Shown: positions 31,991 to 41,539, counted from the stretch's first letter. The stretch: DNA of 50,999 bases from Candidatus Daviesbacteria bacterium RIFCSPHIGHO2_01_FULL_41_45 (GCA_001776975.1 MFCS01000034.1:1-50999), one strand, 5' to 3'. Notes: generated from the letters alone by a model not told the origin. Translations and numbers: made by a program.

Positions 31991-33174
31991 TGACCGAGAC
32001 TATGTCCTCCGCATTACGGTCAATTCTAGCCAACAGACTCCGTTCAATCTTGACCATACTGGGGATTGTAATTGGCGTCACCTCAGTAATTTTATTAATC
32101 TCTCTTGTCTCGGGATTAAACAGTTTTATTACTTCCCAGATTGAAGGATTAGGATCTAATTTAATTTTTGTCATTCCTGGCAGAATCGGTGGATCAAGAT
32201 CTCCCGGTGGTATTCAAGCAAATCGACTAATTTTACAAGACGCTACCAACTTACAAAAACAGCTTCTTGACCAGGCTAAAGTCAGTGCCGTTGTCCAAAG
32301 AACTTCTACCTTGAAATATAATAATAAGCTTGACCGCGGGGTGGCCATATTCGGGGTTCAGGGTAACTACCCAGATATCATCTCTGTAAAACTAACTTCA
32401 GGAAAATTTTTTAACGATTCCGAGGCCAACTCTGGCAGAAAAGTAGTGGTTATTGGCCCCACCGTTGCTAGTACCTTGTTTGGATTGACCTCCCCTATCG
32501 GACAATCAGTTGATATTGGAGGCTTAAAATATAAGGTTATTGGCTTAACTAAATCACGAGGTTCTACCTTTGGTATTGATCAAGACAACTCCGTACTGAT
32601 ACCTCTGACTGCTGCTCAAAAACAGTTCGGGTTGGATAGGTTAAATACTATTTATATCTCTGCCAACAACTCAGAACAGGTGAGGAAAGTGCAAGCAGAG
32701 GCTACCTCAATACTTAAAAAAAGACTCTCCGAGGATGATTTTTCAGTTCAAACCCAAGAGCAGACTTTGTCTACCATCTCTCAGATAACTTCCGTATTGT
32801 CACTAGCTTTGGGAGGGATCGCAGCTATTTCGTTAATTGTGGGTGGAATCGGAATTATGAATATTATGTTAGTCTCTGTCACAGAAAGAACAAAAGAGAT
32901 AGGACTGAGAAAGGCCTTGGGAGCAAGACCCACCGATATTAGAAATCAATTTTTAATCGAGGCAATTACTCTGTCAGGTTTGGGAGGATTAATTGGTATT
33001 ACATTAGGAATTAGCTTGTCGCTAATCATAGGGTTATTTTTAACAACTACCATCACCTGGTGGTCAATAGTGCTATCTTTTGGGTTCTCCACCTTGGTCG
33101 GGATACTTTTTGGAGTAATGCCAGCAATTCGTGCTGCCAGACTTAACCCAATCCAAGCATTACGATACGAATAA
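31987..33174 (+). CDS. ABC transporter permease (MacB/FtsX type)
   Basis: This 395-aa permease has four membrane helices: one at about residues 20-43, then a MacB-type external domain of about 200 residues, then three helices carrying GGIAAISLIVGGIGIMNIML, RTKEIGLRKALGARP and a C-terminal FGVMPAIRAARLNPIQALRYE. This is the mechanotransmission-type layout. The system may export antibiotics, peptides or lipoproteins; the substrate is unknown. The operon is adaptor-ATPase-permease with 4-nt overlaps. Confidence 0.92.
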   Translation: MMTETMSSALRSILANRLRSILTILGIVIGVTSVILLISLVSGLNSFITSQIEGLGSNLIFVIPGRIGGSRSPGGIQANRLILQDATNLQKQLLDQAKVSAVVQRTSTLKYNNKLDRGVAIFGVQGNYPDIISVKLTSGKFFNDSEANSGRKVVVIGPTVASTLFGLTSPIGQSVDIGGLKYKVIGLTKSRGSTFGIDQDNSVLIPLTAAQKQFGLDRLNTIYISANNSEQVRKVQAEATSILKKRLSEDDFSVQTQEQTLSTISQITSVLSLALGGIAAISLIVGGIGIMNIMLVSVTERTKEIGLRKALGARPTDIRNQFLIEAITLSGLGGLIGITLGISLSLIIGLFLTTTITWWSIVLSFGFSTLVGILFGVMPAIRAARLNPIQALRYE

Positions 33175-33209
33175 GATTCTAAGCCTTTTTTGGGAAGATT
33201 CCTGGTTAT

Positions 33210-33238
33210 TTGACCAAATACCAAGTTAATAATATACT
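33210..33238 (+). promoter_or_regulatory. Promoter of the gene at 33248
   Basis: TTGACC (33210-33215), 17-nt spacer, TATACT (33233-33238), then 9 nt to the ATG, giving a leader of only a few bases. Confidence 0.7.
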
Positions 33239-33247
33239 CCCCTTTAT

Positions 33248-34171
33248 ATGTCAGCTATAGAAAGCAGAGGGTGTTTTGAAGTAAGGTTTCCTAAAATCCC
33301 TACAATTACATCTATTAGATTATTCGCCGGGTCTGAAAGCAGGCTTGCCAACTGTTTCCTTGCTGACCAAAAAGCTTTTATGGTTGTATCTGACCCTATC
33401 CCAACTGAAACATCAAGCGAGGACCAAGAAACTACTTATCGAAGATTGTTCGAAGAAGATCGCCCAACTATAGAGCTTCTTCAATTTGGCCATTTTTGTG
33501 CACAACGGGCTATTGAAATTACTGATCCACAAGGACAGTTAATTAGAGTAATTGACTACCGGGATCAGGCCTCATTTGAACTAATGACGGGTCAATTTAA
33601 TAGGGTCTTAACTTCACCACCAGTATTTAGAATACGGGATGGAGTTAATCAATCTATTCAGGCCACAATTTTTTCTGATGTCAAACATACCAGTCAAGAA
33701 AGATTACAGGTTGAAAGAGCTATCTCTTACTATAACGACGTTGTCTCCTTAGAAGAAAGTCCTTATCCCAATCACTTTAAAAATGATCCCGATTCTATCA
33801 GAGATGAGGTTATCCCCAACTCACCGGCTGAGTTAGTAGATCATCTCCTGGAAACAATGTACAACCGTGAGACATTTGACCCAAATTACTTTTTAGCAGC
33901 TATTAGATTACTGCGAAGACTTACAGCTGGGGTCAGTTTCTTGGATATCGAAAGGCTATATCGTTACCCGCCGGGTAAAAATGTATCTTTAGAGAATATT
34001 CTCTTTCTTGGGAGCTTCGAAGCAGTTGCCCACGGTATATTACAAGATGTTTTGCTAAGACCGCCAGAACAAAGATTTTGTGAACTTGATGCCTTAAGGA
34101 TTGCCACTGTCCAAAAAATGTCCAAACAAGCCGGTTTTAAGATGAACGCCCACGGCGGATACTCCCAGTAA
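33248..34171 (+). CDS. Hypothetical protein
   Basis: A 307-aa soluble protein with no family I recognise. The first 160 residues look beta-rich (FEVRFPKIPTITSIRLFAG, FGHFCAQRAIEITDPQGQL) and the rest is helical (AELVDHLLETMYNRETFD, AAIRLLRRLTAGVSFLDIE). No membrane segment is seen. It has its own promoter and its last 35 nt overlap the convergent PAP2 gene. Confidence 0.6.
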   Translation: MSAIESRGCFEVRFPKIPTITSIRLFAGSESRLANCFLADQKAFMVVSDPIPTETSSEDQETTYRRLFEEDRPTIELLQFGHFCAQRAIEITDPQGQLIRVIDYRDQASFELMTGQFNRVLTSPPVFRIRDGVNQSIQATIFSDVKHTSQERLQVERAISYYNDVVSLEESPYPNHFKNDPDSIRDEVIPNSPAELVDHLLETMYNRETFDPNYFLAAIRLLRRLTAGVSFLDIERLYRYPPGKNVSLENILFLGSFEAVAHGILQDVLLRPPEQRFCELDALRIATVQKMSKQAGFKMNAHGGYSQ

Positions 34172-34733
34172 TATTAATAATTATGAATAACCACAAAAAT
34201 CCTAATAAGTATCCTCCTATTACATCCGAAAACCAGTGAGCTCCCAAATATATCCGTGACAAACCTACTAAAATTATCAACATAAAAAACAGGGAAATTA
34301 TTACACCCTTTAATATTTCGCTGGTCAGATTCCTGTAAGTCACGTATATTAAATAACCGAATAAACCGACAAAAAATAAAACATGTCCGGAAGGGAAACT
34401 ATCAAAGCTAGTCAGATCAGGCCTCATTCTACCAACTAGAGTTTTAAACAACACCGACAGCCCTAGTGCTCCACTAGTAGATATCAGCAGAACAACAGAC
34501 TCAAATTTTTTACCCCAAACAATCAGCCAAATCGCCACTAAGAAAATTAATAATATTAACTGCGGTGAATATCCCCACCAACTAATTAACTCCATAAAAC
34601 TTTTAAACCATCCATATTTTATTGATTGAATGAGATTAGTAATTGGCAAATCAAACGACCAGTAGGCGTATTTACTAGAAGCAGTCAACAACCCTCCAAT
34701 CAAAATAGCAAGCAGGCTATATTTTCCCCACAT
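34137..34733 (-). CDS. PAP2-family membrane phosphatase
   Basis: This 198-aa protein has about six helices. The three phosphatase motifs are present: KTLVGRMRP (KxxxxxxRP), PSGH, and SRIYLGAHWFSD (SRxxxxxHxxxD). Members remove phosphate from lipids such as undecaprenyl pyrophosphate or phosphatidic acid at the membrane. It lies 4 nt after murA, so recycling of the undecaprenyl carrier for peptidoglycan synthesis is a reasonable inference. Confidence 0.9.
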   Translation of the reverse strand: MWGKYSLLAILIGGLLTASSKYAYWSFDLPITNLIQSIKYGWFKSFMELISWWGYSPQLILLIFLVAIWLIVWGKKFESVVLLISTSGALGLSVLFKTLVGRMRPDLTSFDSFPSGHVLFFVGLFGYLIYVTYRNLTSEILKGVIISLFFMLIILVGLSRIYLGAHWFSDVIGGYLLGFLWLFIIINITGSIRRGRSS

Positions 34734-34737
34734 AAAA

Positions 34738-36003
34738 TTATTCTACCCTAGTAATACTTGCCCCCAAAGAAATTAGCTTACCTACGACATCCTCATATCC
34801 CCGCTCAATTAACTCTGCTTTATGAATCGTACTCTCTCCTTTGGCAATTAAGGCTGCCAAAACCAATGCCATCCCGGCTCTAATATCTGGAGTCTCCAGC
34901 GTTCTTCCATATAGCTTAGCTGGTCCAGTAACGATCACTCTATGTGGGTCAGCGATAACAATAGCTGCTCCCATGGAGATAAGTTTATCCACAAAATACA
35001 TCCGAGACTCATACATCCAATCATGTAACAAGGATGTTCCTTTGGCTTGAGTGGCTAAAACTATCGCTACACTCATCAAATCTGACGGAAACCCTGGCCA
35101 GATATTAGTATGTAGTTTGGTTGGTATCGCCCTCAGAGTTGGAGCAGATACTACTACCACCCCTTCTTTTTGTTTGAACTCTATACCAAACCTCTCAAGG
35201 TGAAACATGACTGGTTCTAATCCTTTTAAGGAATCAACCCTTAGCTCTACAACACCTCCAGTAATCACTGCTGCTATGGCATATGTTCCCAGCTCCAAAT
35301 AATCTATCCCTAGCTCAAACTCAACTCCTTGTAGTGTTTTTACCCCAGTTATCGTTAGAGTTGACTCGCCTACCCCTTCAATTTTAGCCCCCATTTTATT
35401 TAACATCCGACACAAATCAACCACATGGGGTTCTTGGGCACAATTTTTTAAAATAGTCACACTACTGTTTAAGACAGCTGCTAGAACTAGGTTCTCGGTC
35501 CCGGTAACAGATGCCTCCTCAAAAAACATCTCGATATCTTTGATCCCCCCTCTTTTTTTTAGAGAGTAGTAAAGATCATCTTTTTGGTAATCAAAACCTA
35601 GCTGTCTAAACCCTTCTAGGTGAACATCGATGCTTCTCTTCCCAATCACATCTCCGCCAGGGTGATAAAAATCCACCTTACCCAATCTACCCAGCATCCC
35701 TCCCGCAAAAACTATAGATCCTCGTAATTTTTGGATTAAATCTTTGGGAAGAGTCGAAGTAGTAAGCTCTTTAGCTTGTAGGGTAATTATATGACTACTT
35801 TTATCCCAATTAACCCTAACCCCTAGAGCCTGCAGTATCTCCAGACTAATTTGGGTATCCACGATTTCCGGGACATTTTTAAGCACTACCTCTTCATCAG
35901 TTAACAGCGAGGCTGACAAACAAGGAAAGAGGGAGTTTTTGTTACCTGAAACCTTTATCCTACCAGATAACTTATTTCCACCATTAATAACATATTTCGC
36001 CAT
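34738..36003 (-). CDS. murA: UDP-GlcNAc 1-carboxyvinyltransferase with Asp at the Cys site
   Basis: This 421-aa enzyme adds enolpyruvate to UDP-GlcNAc, the first committed step of peptidoglycan synthesis. The domains are complete: KVSGNKNSLFPCLSAS (with the Lys22 equivalent), FPSDLMSVAIVLATQAKG (Asp305 equivalent), TPDIRAGMALVLAAL and ERGYEDV (Arg397 region). The loop that usually reads PGGC reads PGGD (D118, codon 35650-35652). This Cys-to-Asp change occurs naturally in mycobacterial and chlamydial MurA and makes the enzyme insensitive to fosfomycin. It follows gltX by 19 nt and precedes PAP2. Confidence 0.95.
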   Translation of the reverse strand: MAKYVINGGNKLSGRIKVSGNKNSLFPCLSASLLTDEEVVLKNVPEIVDTQISLEILQALGVRVNWDKSSHIITLQAKELTTSTLPKDLIQKLRGSIVFAGGMLGRLGKVDFYHPGGDVIGKRSIDVHLEGFRQLGFDYQKDDLYYSLKKRGGIKDIEMFFEEASVTGTENLVLAAVLNSSVTILKNCAQEPHVVDLCRMLNKMGAKIEGVGESTLTITGVKTLQGVEFELGIDYLELGTYAIAAVITGGVVELRVDSLKGLEPVMFHLERFGIEFKQKEGVVVVSAPTLRAIPTKLHTNIWPGFPSDLMSVAIVLATQAKGTSLLHDWMYESRMYFVDKLISMGAAIVIADPHRVIVTGPAKLYGRTLETPDIRAGMALVLAALIAKGESTIHKAELIERGYEDVVGKLISLGASITRVE

Positions 36004-36022
36004 TGGAAGTTAGTACACTAAA

Positions 36023-37309
36023 TTATACTACAGAAAAATATTTAGTTATTACAAATTTAATTCTCTGCAAAACATTCCTATCACCTATTAACTCTATTGT
36101 CTCAAAAAGCGGTGGCGTTACTAATTGTCCAGAGACAGCGACCCTAATCAACTGGAACATCTCGCGAACTGGAATATTTAACTCCTTGGCTAAGTTACGG
36201 AAGATTTCTTCAAAATTATCTGCCTTCCATGGTTTTTCCATAGACTCTAATTTCCCGACAATAGTTTTCAAAACTGCACCCTGCGCTTCTATCTTAATCT
36301 TCTTAAAAATCTCGATATCATACTCAGGTTCTTCAAAAATGAAGTAAGTTAAGGGAATAAAATCAGTTAGCTTCTTAATTCTTTCTTTAATTAAAGGTAC
36401 AACCGAGCCAATTTTAAGGGTGATGGATGGATGACCAATCAAAAACTCCCGCAATCTTTTAGTTAACTCAGCATCCGACATCTGTCTAATATACTCCCCA
36501 TTCATCCACTCCAATTTTACAGTATCAAATATAGCATTAGAGAGATGGGTATCTTTTAAGTCAAACTCTGCGACCATCTCGTCTAGAGATAAAATCTCCT
36601 TGCCCGACTTAGGAGTCCATCCTAACAGAGCCATATAATTTAAGATTGCCTCCGGTAAGAAACCCTCCCTGCTATACTCTGAGGCTCCCTTAGCCCCATG
36701 TCTTTTAGAGAGCTTAGAGCGGTCGCTTCCCAGAATCATCGTTAAGTGAGCATACTGAGGAATCTGCCATTTAAACGCTTCAAATAACTGGACATGCTTA
36801 GGTAAGGATGAGATCCATTCGGGAGCCCTAATTATGGGACTCATCTCATCTAAATGGTCGTCCACAACGTGAGCTAGGTGATAGGTGGGGTAGCCGTCTG
36901 ACTTTAACACTACAAAATCTTTCTGGTTCTTATTCTCAAATGTAAATACTCTTTCTCCTACCAAATCTGTTACTACAGTTTTACCACCAAGATCCATTTT
37001 GAACCAAATAGCCCCATCTTTTTCATAAGCCTGACCTTCGTCAACTAACTGCCTGGCATACTTTTGATAAGTATCTTTCCTGTCAGATTGGGTAACTAAC
37101 TGATCATAATTTAAACCCAACCACCTTAATGTCGAAACAATATCCTCTACCGACCCCTCCACTAGCCTTTTCCTATCGGTATCTTCAATCCTTAGCCAAA
37201 ACTCTCCAGTTGATTTCTTGGCAGTTAGATAAGCATAAAGAGCGGTCCTGACTGAACCGATGTGCATTAAACCGGTTGGGGACGGAGCAAATCTAGTTCT
37301 AACTTTCAT
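36023..37309 (-). CDS. gltX: Glutamyl-tRNA synthetase
   Basis: This 428-aa class I synthetase charges tRNA-Glu. It has RFAPSPTGLMHIGSVRTALY (HIGH motif), FWLRIEDTDRKR, HLAHVVDDHLDEMSPIIRA and SDRSKLSKRHG (KLSKR form of KMSKS). The ATG at 37309 lies 6 nt from a perfect TATAAT (37316-37321) and is where the family begins, so the 18 codons open upstream are rejected. Whether it also charges tRNA-Gln (with GatCAB) cannot be decided from this window. It is the first gene of gltX-murA-PAP2. Confidence 0.96.
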   Translation of the reverse strand: MKVRTRFAPSPTGLMHIGSVRTALYAYLTAKKSTGEFWLRIEDTDRKRLVEGSVEDIVSTLRWLGLNYDQLVTQSDRKDTYQKYARQLVDEGQAYEKDGAIWFKMDLGGKTVVTDLVGERVFTFENKNQKDFVVLKSDGYPTYHLAHVVDDHLDEMSPIIRAPEWISSLPKHVQLFEAFKWQIPQYAHLTMILGSDRSKLSKRHGAKGASEYSREGFLPEAILNYMALLGWTPKSGKEILSLDEMVAEFDLKDTHLSNAIFDTVKLEWMNGEYIRQMSDAELTKRLREFLIGHPSITLKIGSVVPLIKERIKKLTDFIPLTYFIFEEPEYDIEIFKKIKIEAQGAVLKTIVGKLESMEKPWKADNFEEIFRNLAKELNIPVREMFQLIRVAVSGQLVTPPLFETIELIGDRNVLQRIKFVITKYFSVV

Positions 37310-37315
37310 ACCAGT

Positions 37316-37321
37316 ATTATA
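37316..37321 (-). promoter_or_regulatory. -10 element of gltX (leaderless)
   Basis: TATAAT on the minus strand, 6 nt before the gltX ATG. A second TATAAT-like site on the plus strand nearby (about 37336-37341) could serve the divergent gene at 37371. Confidence 0.7.
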
Positions 37322-37370
37322 CAGATTAAAGCTACAGTATAATAGAATTACCATTAAGAACAACTAACCA

Positions 37371-38330
37371 ATGACCCTGACCCAAACTGCCCTACTGACA
37401 AGAAGAGCTATCCTGACCTTGGGTATCCTGTCGTTGTTGATTATCCTCACTACTGTTGGATCTAATCTTTACTACCGCTATCAATTAGCGCAAATTCCTC
37501 CCGTTGAAGAAATTGCTGAAAATAAATTTGGGACACTGCCAAATATTAACTTTCCAGCTACTACCGTCTCCTCCTCTAACTTTGCCTACTCAATAGATAC
37601 CAACACTGGCGAACTACCTCAAGTTCCAAAATTTATAAAAGTATACTTTATCCCTCAAGCTGGATTAACCTTACTTGCACCAGACCGAGCTAGAGAGCTC
37701 GCTTCTAAGTTAGATTTTAATATCGGTCCGCAAACTGAGGATCCCAATACTTATACCTTCAGCAATGAACAAGGTGGTAAATTGATAATTAATATTTTAT
37801 CTGGGAACTTCTCATATCAAAAAAGTTCTTCATCCTCTGCCCAGCCTGCCGATCTTCCAGACAAGGATTCATTGGTCTCTCAATTTAAAACATATCTTTC
37901 ATCTAAAATTCAACTGCCACCAGAGTTAGAAAGAGGCCGAGATAACGTCGTTGATAACACAGTTACTTTTTGGCCAGATCATATTGATAATTTACCAATT
38001 ATTACGGCAGAATACCTGTTTGGTTTGATTAAAGGCAAGGCTATAACAAAAGACAATGGAGAGCTAGGCTTTGACGATGTGACTTACACTTTTTGGCCAA
38101 CCGATCTTACATCCTCTTCAACCTACCAACTTAAAAACCCTAACGAAGCACTAGATGATCTAAAAAATGGGGCCGGTTTTATTAGTCGTCACAACTCATC
38201 TGCTCTAGTTTCCATCACCTCTGTCAGTCTAGCTTACTACCAATCCCAAACCTATACCCCGTACTTACAACCTGTCTATATTTTTGAGGGTCCATCTTTC
38301 ATTGCCCTCGTCCCAGCTATAAAAAATTAA
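37371..38330 (+). CDS. Hypothetical membrane-anchored protein
   Basis: This 319-aa protein has one N-terminal transmembrane helix (about residues 13-35) and a large external part with a Ser-rich linker at about residues 155-163 (QKSSSSSAQP). The rest looks beta-rich, with the TFWP motif appearing twice (VTFWPDHIDNLP, YTFWPTDLTSSS), hinting at an internal duplication. I know no function; such proteins are common in Microgenomates. It is divergent from gltX and overlaps the next convergent gene by 4 nt. Confidence 0.65.
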   Translation: MTLTQTALLTRRAILTLGILSLLIILTTVGSNLYYRYQLAQIPPVEEIAENKFGTLPNINFPATTVSSSNFAYSIDTNTGELPQVPKFIKVYFIPQAGLTLLAPDRARELASKLDFNIGPQTEDPNTYTFSNEQGGKLIINILSGNFSYQKSSSSSAQPADLPDKDSLVSQFKTYLSSKIQLPPELERGRDNVVDNTVTFWPDHIDNLPIITAEYLFGLIKGKAITKDNGELGFDDVTYTFWPTDLTSSSTYQLKNPNEALDDLKNGAGFISRHNSSALVSITSVSLAYYQSQTYTPYLQPVYIFEGPSFIALVPAIKN

Positions 38331-39250
38331 TTCCAACTGAAGTTAGCATAAGCCCAGTTAATTAACTTTAGCGTCTCACCAAACCTATCATCACTCCCTA
38401 ATACTACCGTTAAAATTCTGTGTCCATCTCTTTCAATTAGCCCTACAAAGTTCTCCTTAGCAACTGGCGTAAACCCCGTTTTGAATCCAATTACTCCTTC
38501 TGTACTTAACAATTTATTTAAATTCTTTAAATTGTGCACCTCTGCGCCGTTGGCCGATCCCACCTGAGCCTCTTTTGTTCCAACCACTCTCATAATTTGT
38601 GGATTTTCAGCAGCAGTAGTAGCAATTACTGATAAATCATAGGCTGAGGAGTAATGATTGACGCTATCAAATCCAGCTGGATTATCAAAATGAGTGTTTT
38701 TCAACCCAAATTCTTGAGCTTTAGAGTTCATTGCTTCTACAAAACTTTTATATCCTCCCGGATAGTTATGAGCAATTGTGTATGCTGCATCATTTCCCGA
38801 GTTTAAAAGCATGCCATATAATAAACTTCTAAAGCTGAGTCTTTCACCCAGGATAAGTCCCATGGTGGCTCCACTAACACCGACGAGATTTTTAACCTCC
38901 AAAATATCATTGGATTTAAAATACTCACTCCCTACTAAGGCAGTCATAATTTTAGTGGTGGAGGCTACTGGGATTTTTTCATGCTCATTTTTAGAAAAAA
39001 GTAGAGCTCCCGAGGAGATATCTTTTACCAAGGATGATGTAGCTGTCAAGATTGGAGCCATCTGTCCCAAGGAATTAGGAGGCTTCGGGGTGGTTGGTTG
39101 AGGAATCATCTTATTTCCAGAAACGATTTTATTATTAGGTATGTTTCCGGCAGCAACAGAGGATTGAACCAAAACAGCAGCCTTATCAAACCCTAAAACT
39201 AAATAAATTGAAACCAGCATAACCAGGATGGCAGAAAGTATTGGGACCAT
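38327..39250 (-). CDS. D-alanyl-D-alanine carboxypeptidase (peptidase S11)
   Basis: This 307-aa exported enzyme has an N-terminal membrane helix and a Pro-rich linker, then the serine PBP motifs STTK (in IPVASTTKIMTAL), SGN (in LLNSGNDAAYTIA) and KTG (in GFKTGFTPVAKEN), at the spacing of DacA/DacC-type low-mass PBPs. It trims the terminal D-Ala of peptidoglycan stem peptides. The C-terminal amphipathic anchor domain of DacA is missing; the N-terminal helix replaces it. It begins 3 nt after aspS. Confidence 0.92.
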   Translation of the reverse strand: MVPILSAILVMLVSIYLVLGFDKAAVLVQSSVAAGNIPNNKIVSGNKMIPQPTTPKPPNSLGQMAPILTATSSLVKDISSGALLFSKNEHEKIPVASTTKIMTALVGSEYFKSNDILEVKNLVGVSGATMGLILGERLSFRSLLYGMLLNSGNDAAYTIAHNYPGGYKSFVEAMNSKAQEFGLKNTHFDNPAGFDSVNHYSSAYDLSVIATTAAENPQIMRVVGTKEAQVGSANGAEVHNLKNLNKLLSTEGVIGFKTGFTPVAKENFVGLIERDGHRILTVVLGSDDRFGETLKLINWAYANFSWN

Positions 39251-39253
39251 GAA

Positions 39254-40582
39254 TTATTTTTTTATGGTGGACAATCTAACATCAACCCTCTCCATATCTC
39301 TCGGGAATAGACTTGCTTCACGAATATTAGATAGGCCCAAGATATGCATGGTAACTCTTTCGGCACCAATAGCAAATCCGCCCTCTGGTGGTAAGCCATA
39401 CTGAAACGCCTGTAAATAAAGTTGAAAATTCTCCGGATTAACTCCTTTTTTCTTCATACTTTCTAAGAGTTGCTGGTGATCGTTAATCCTTTGACCCCCC
39501 GTAAACCACTCAACTCCCCTACCAATTAAATCAAAACTCAGCGTATGCTCTGGATCCTCTGGATCAGGATAAGTATAAAAAGGTCTTTTTGAGGTTGGGT
39601 AATGAGTAATAATTATTAGCTCAGATCCATGTTTCTCCTTAGCCCACTCTGTAATCTCTCTTTCATCTTCAGGAGATAAATCTGGTTCACCAATAACTTC
39701 TCTGCCAGTTCTGGTTTTAATAATTTGCTGCGCCTCTGTTAATTTTATCCTCGGCAATTTACCCGCTATTTGAGGCACACCTACTCCATATAACTCTAGT
39801 TCACGACCACATCGCTTCTCTACCTCTGAAAAAATTCTTTTTATAACATCCTCTGCTAAATCTGGAACTTCCGACCAGCTCTCAATAAACCCAAACTCAC
39901 AATCTAGACTGATATATTCTGATAAGTGTCTGGTAGTAACGGAGGGCTCGGCTCTATAGGCCCTACCAACTGTAAAGACTCTTTCAAAAACCCCCACCAT
40001 GATCTGCTTATAAAGTTGGGGGGATTGGCCCAGGTATGCTTTGTATTGGTAATAATCAACCGGAAAAATCTCTGCCCCTCCCTCAGTGGCTGCTGGTACT
40101 ATAGTAGGAGCCTGAAACTCTATAAAATCTTTCTCAGTCAGAGCTTTGCGGAAAGCATCGATTACCACCTCCTGAACTTTGAAAATAGCTTTGACTTTTG
40201 GGTGCCTGAGGGTCAAAGGACGATGATCTAACAGAGTTGGTAGTTGTAGATCTAAATCTTTACCCCCCATATCAAAAGGTAATTCAGCAGCTTTTACCAA
40301 TACCTCGATCTGCTTGGCATGAAGTTCTATCTTACCGGTTGCTAAGTTGGAGTTAATTAAATTCTCAGGTCGAGAGTTAACCAGCCCAGTGATACAGATG
40401 ACGTCTTGTGGATGAATCTCTTTAACATCCTCACCTCTACAAAAAACTTGGATTATTCCTGATCGATCCATTAAATCTAAAAAGGCAATCTTGCCATGAT
40501 CGCGTCTGGTTTGCACCCAGCCACAGACCCGAATTTCTTGGCCAACCTTGTTATTACAATCTAGTATTAATGTTCGCTCCAC
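39254..40582 (-). CDS. aspS: Aspartyl-tRNA synthetase, archaeal/short type
   Basis: This 442-aa class II synthetase charges tRNA with Asp. The OB-fold anticodon domain has VCGWVQTRRDHGKIAFLDLMD; the catalytic core has GGAEIFPVDYY, QSPQLYKQIMVG, TVGRAYRAEPS, TTRHLSEYISLDCEFGFI and GFAIGAERVTMHILG. It lacks the GAD insertion of bacterial AspRS (about 590 aa) and is the archaeal-type AspRS2, which in many organisms also makes Asp-tRNA-Asn. The GTG start lies 8 nt from TGC-TATGAT. Confidence 0.94.
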   Translation of the reverse strand: MERTLILDCNNKVGQEIRVCGWVQTRRDHGKIAFLDLMDRSGIIQVFCRGEDVKEIHPQDVICITGLVNSRPENLINSNLATGKIELHAKQIEVLVKAAELPFDMGGKDLDLQLPTLLDHRPLTLRHPKVKAIFKVQEVVIDAFRKALTEKDFIEFQAPTIVPAATEGGAEIFPVDYYQYKAYLGQSPQLYKQIMVGVFERVFTVGRAYRAEPSVTTRHLSEYISLDCEFGFIESWSEVPDLAEDVIKRIFSEVEKRCGRELELYGVGVPQIAGKLPRIKLTEAQQIIKTRTGREVIGEPDLSPEDEREITEWAKEKHGSELIIITHYPTSKRPFYTYPDPEDPEHTLSFDLIGRGVEWFTGGQRINDHQQLLESMKKKGVNPENFQLYLQAFQYGLPPEGGFAIGAERVTMHILGLSNIREASLFPRDMERVDVRLSTIKK

Positions 40583-40590
40583 TAGGCATG

Positions 40591-40620
40591 ATCATAGCAG
40601 GTTATAACTAGTGCTGACAA
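40591..40620 (-). promoter_or_regulatory. Promoter of aspS
   Basis: TTGTCA (40615-40620), 18-nt spacer ending in TGC, TATGAT (40591-40596) on the minus strand, then 8 nt to the GTG. Confidence 0.6.
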
Positions 40621-40632
40621 TAGATTTAAATA

Positions 40633-41529
40633 TCAAAGCCCAACCGACCTTCTGTATGAACCAAGAACCCTGAGGGAGGGACAATACTTAGTTCTTAACT
40701 CTGTAACCGCTCCCTTGACAGCACTATCTTGAATGTGACCATCCAGGGTCACCAAAAAATCATACTCTCTTAAGGCTCCTGTTGGTCTTGAATCAATTTT
40801 TGTTAGATTGATTCCGTATGAAGAAAACAAAGTTAAGCATTTAGCTAAAATTCCCACTTGATCATTCACTGGAGTAAAAATTAAAGCAGTCGCATCATAC
40901 CCAGTTGGAGAGGTCTCCCCTCTACCGATTACTAAAAATCTGGTTGAGTTACCGACGATATCTCCAATATCCTCGGCAATGGTTGATAAGCCGTAGATTT
41001 CAGCAGCCCTACTACTAGCTATAGCTGCAATTTTATTATCTATCACTGCAGCCTCAACAGCAGCGGTGGTACTTAGTGATTGCTGCTGACTGACCGTTGG
41101 ATAGTTTTTCAGAAGAAAACTTCTGCATTGAGCTAATGCTTGTGGGTGGGATCTAATTTGCTCCAGACTAACACCCAACCTTCCAATTAATGAATGTTTA
41201 ATACCCAAGATTGTTTCTGCTAAGATCCTGACCCTTTTTGCATAATTCAACTCCCGTAAAACCTCAACTACATCTCCCTCAGTGGAGTTTTCAACTGGCA
41301 CAACTCCCAGATCAAGCTCACCATCTTCAACTTTTTGAATAACCGCACTATTGGATGGCAAAAACTTACTCTCCATCTGCGATAAATAGTCTCCCAAGAG
41401 GTTATGTCTCGCAGTTTCAGTATATGTTCCTGCGGGGCCTAAACACCCAACCCTAAGCTGTAAGCGACTTGGTGCAACCTCAATACACAGAGGACTGCCA
41501 TTTATTAAAATTTCATGATCTTTGTTCAT
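40633..41529 (-). CDS. pheA: Prephenate dehydratase with C-terminal ACT domain
   Basis: This 298-aa enzyme makes phenylpyruvate, the last step before phenylalanine. It has LGPAGTYTETARHNL, VVPVENSTEGDVVEVL, SHPQALAQCRSFL, the catalytic NSTRFLVIGRG (TRF motif), then an ACT domain (residues about 215-290) with GALREYDFLVTLDGH. That matches the family's allosteric Phe-binding 'ESRP' segment, here DSRPTGA. I start it at 41529 (MNKDHEIL): the frame is open upstream to 41601, but that stretch is the terminator and antiterminator of the attenuator. No prephenate or chorismate mutase domain is fused. Confidence 0.95.
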   Translation of the reverse strand: MNKDHEILINGSPLCIEVAPSRLQLRVGCLGPAGTYTETARHNLLGDYLSQMESKFLPSNSAVIQKVEDGELDLGVVPVENSTEGDVVEVLRELNYAKRVRILAETILGIKHSLIGRLGVSLEQIRSHPQALAQCRSFLLKNYPTVSQQQSLSTTAAVEAAVIDNKIAAIASSRAAEIYGLSTIAEDIGDIVGNSTRFLVIGRGETSPTGYDATALIFTPVNDQVGILAKCLTLFSSYGINLTKIDSRPTGALREYDFLVTLDGHIQDSAVKGAVTELRTKYCPSLRVLGSYRRSVGL

Positions 41530-41539
41530 TTTTTCCAAT

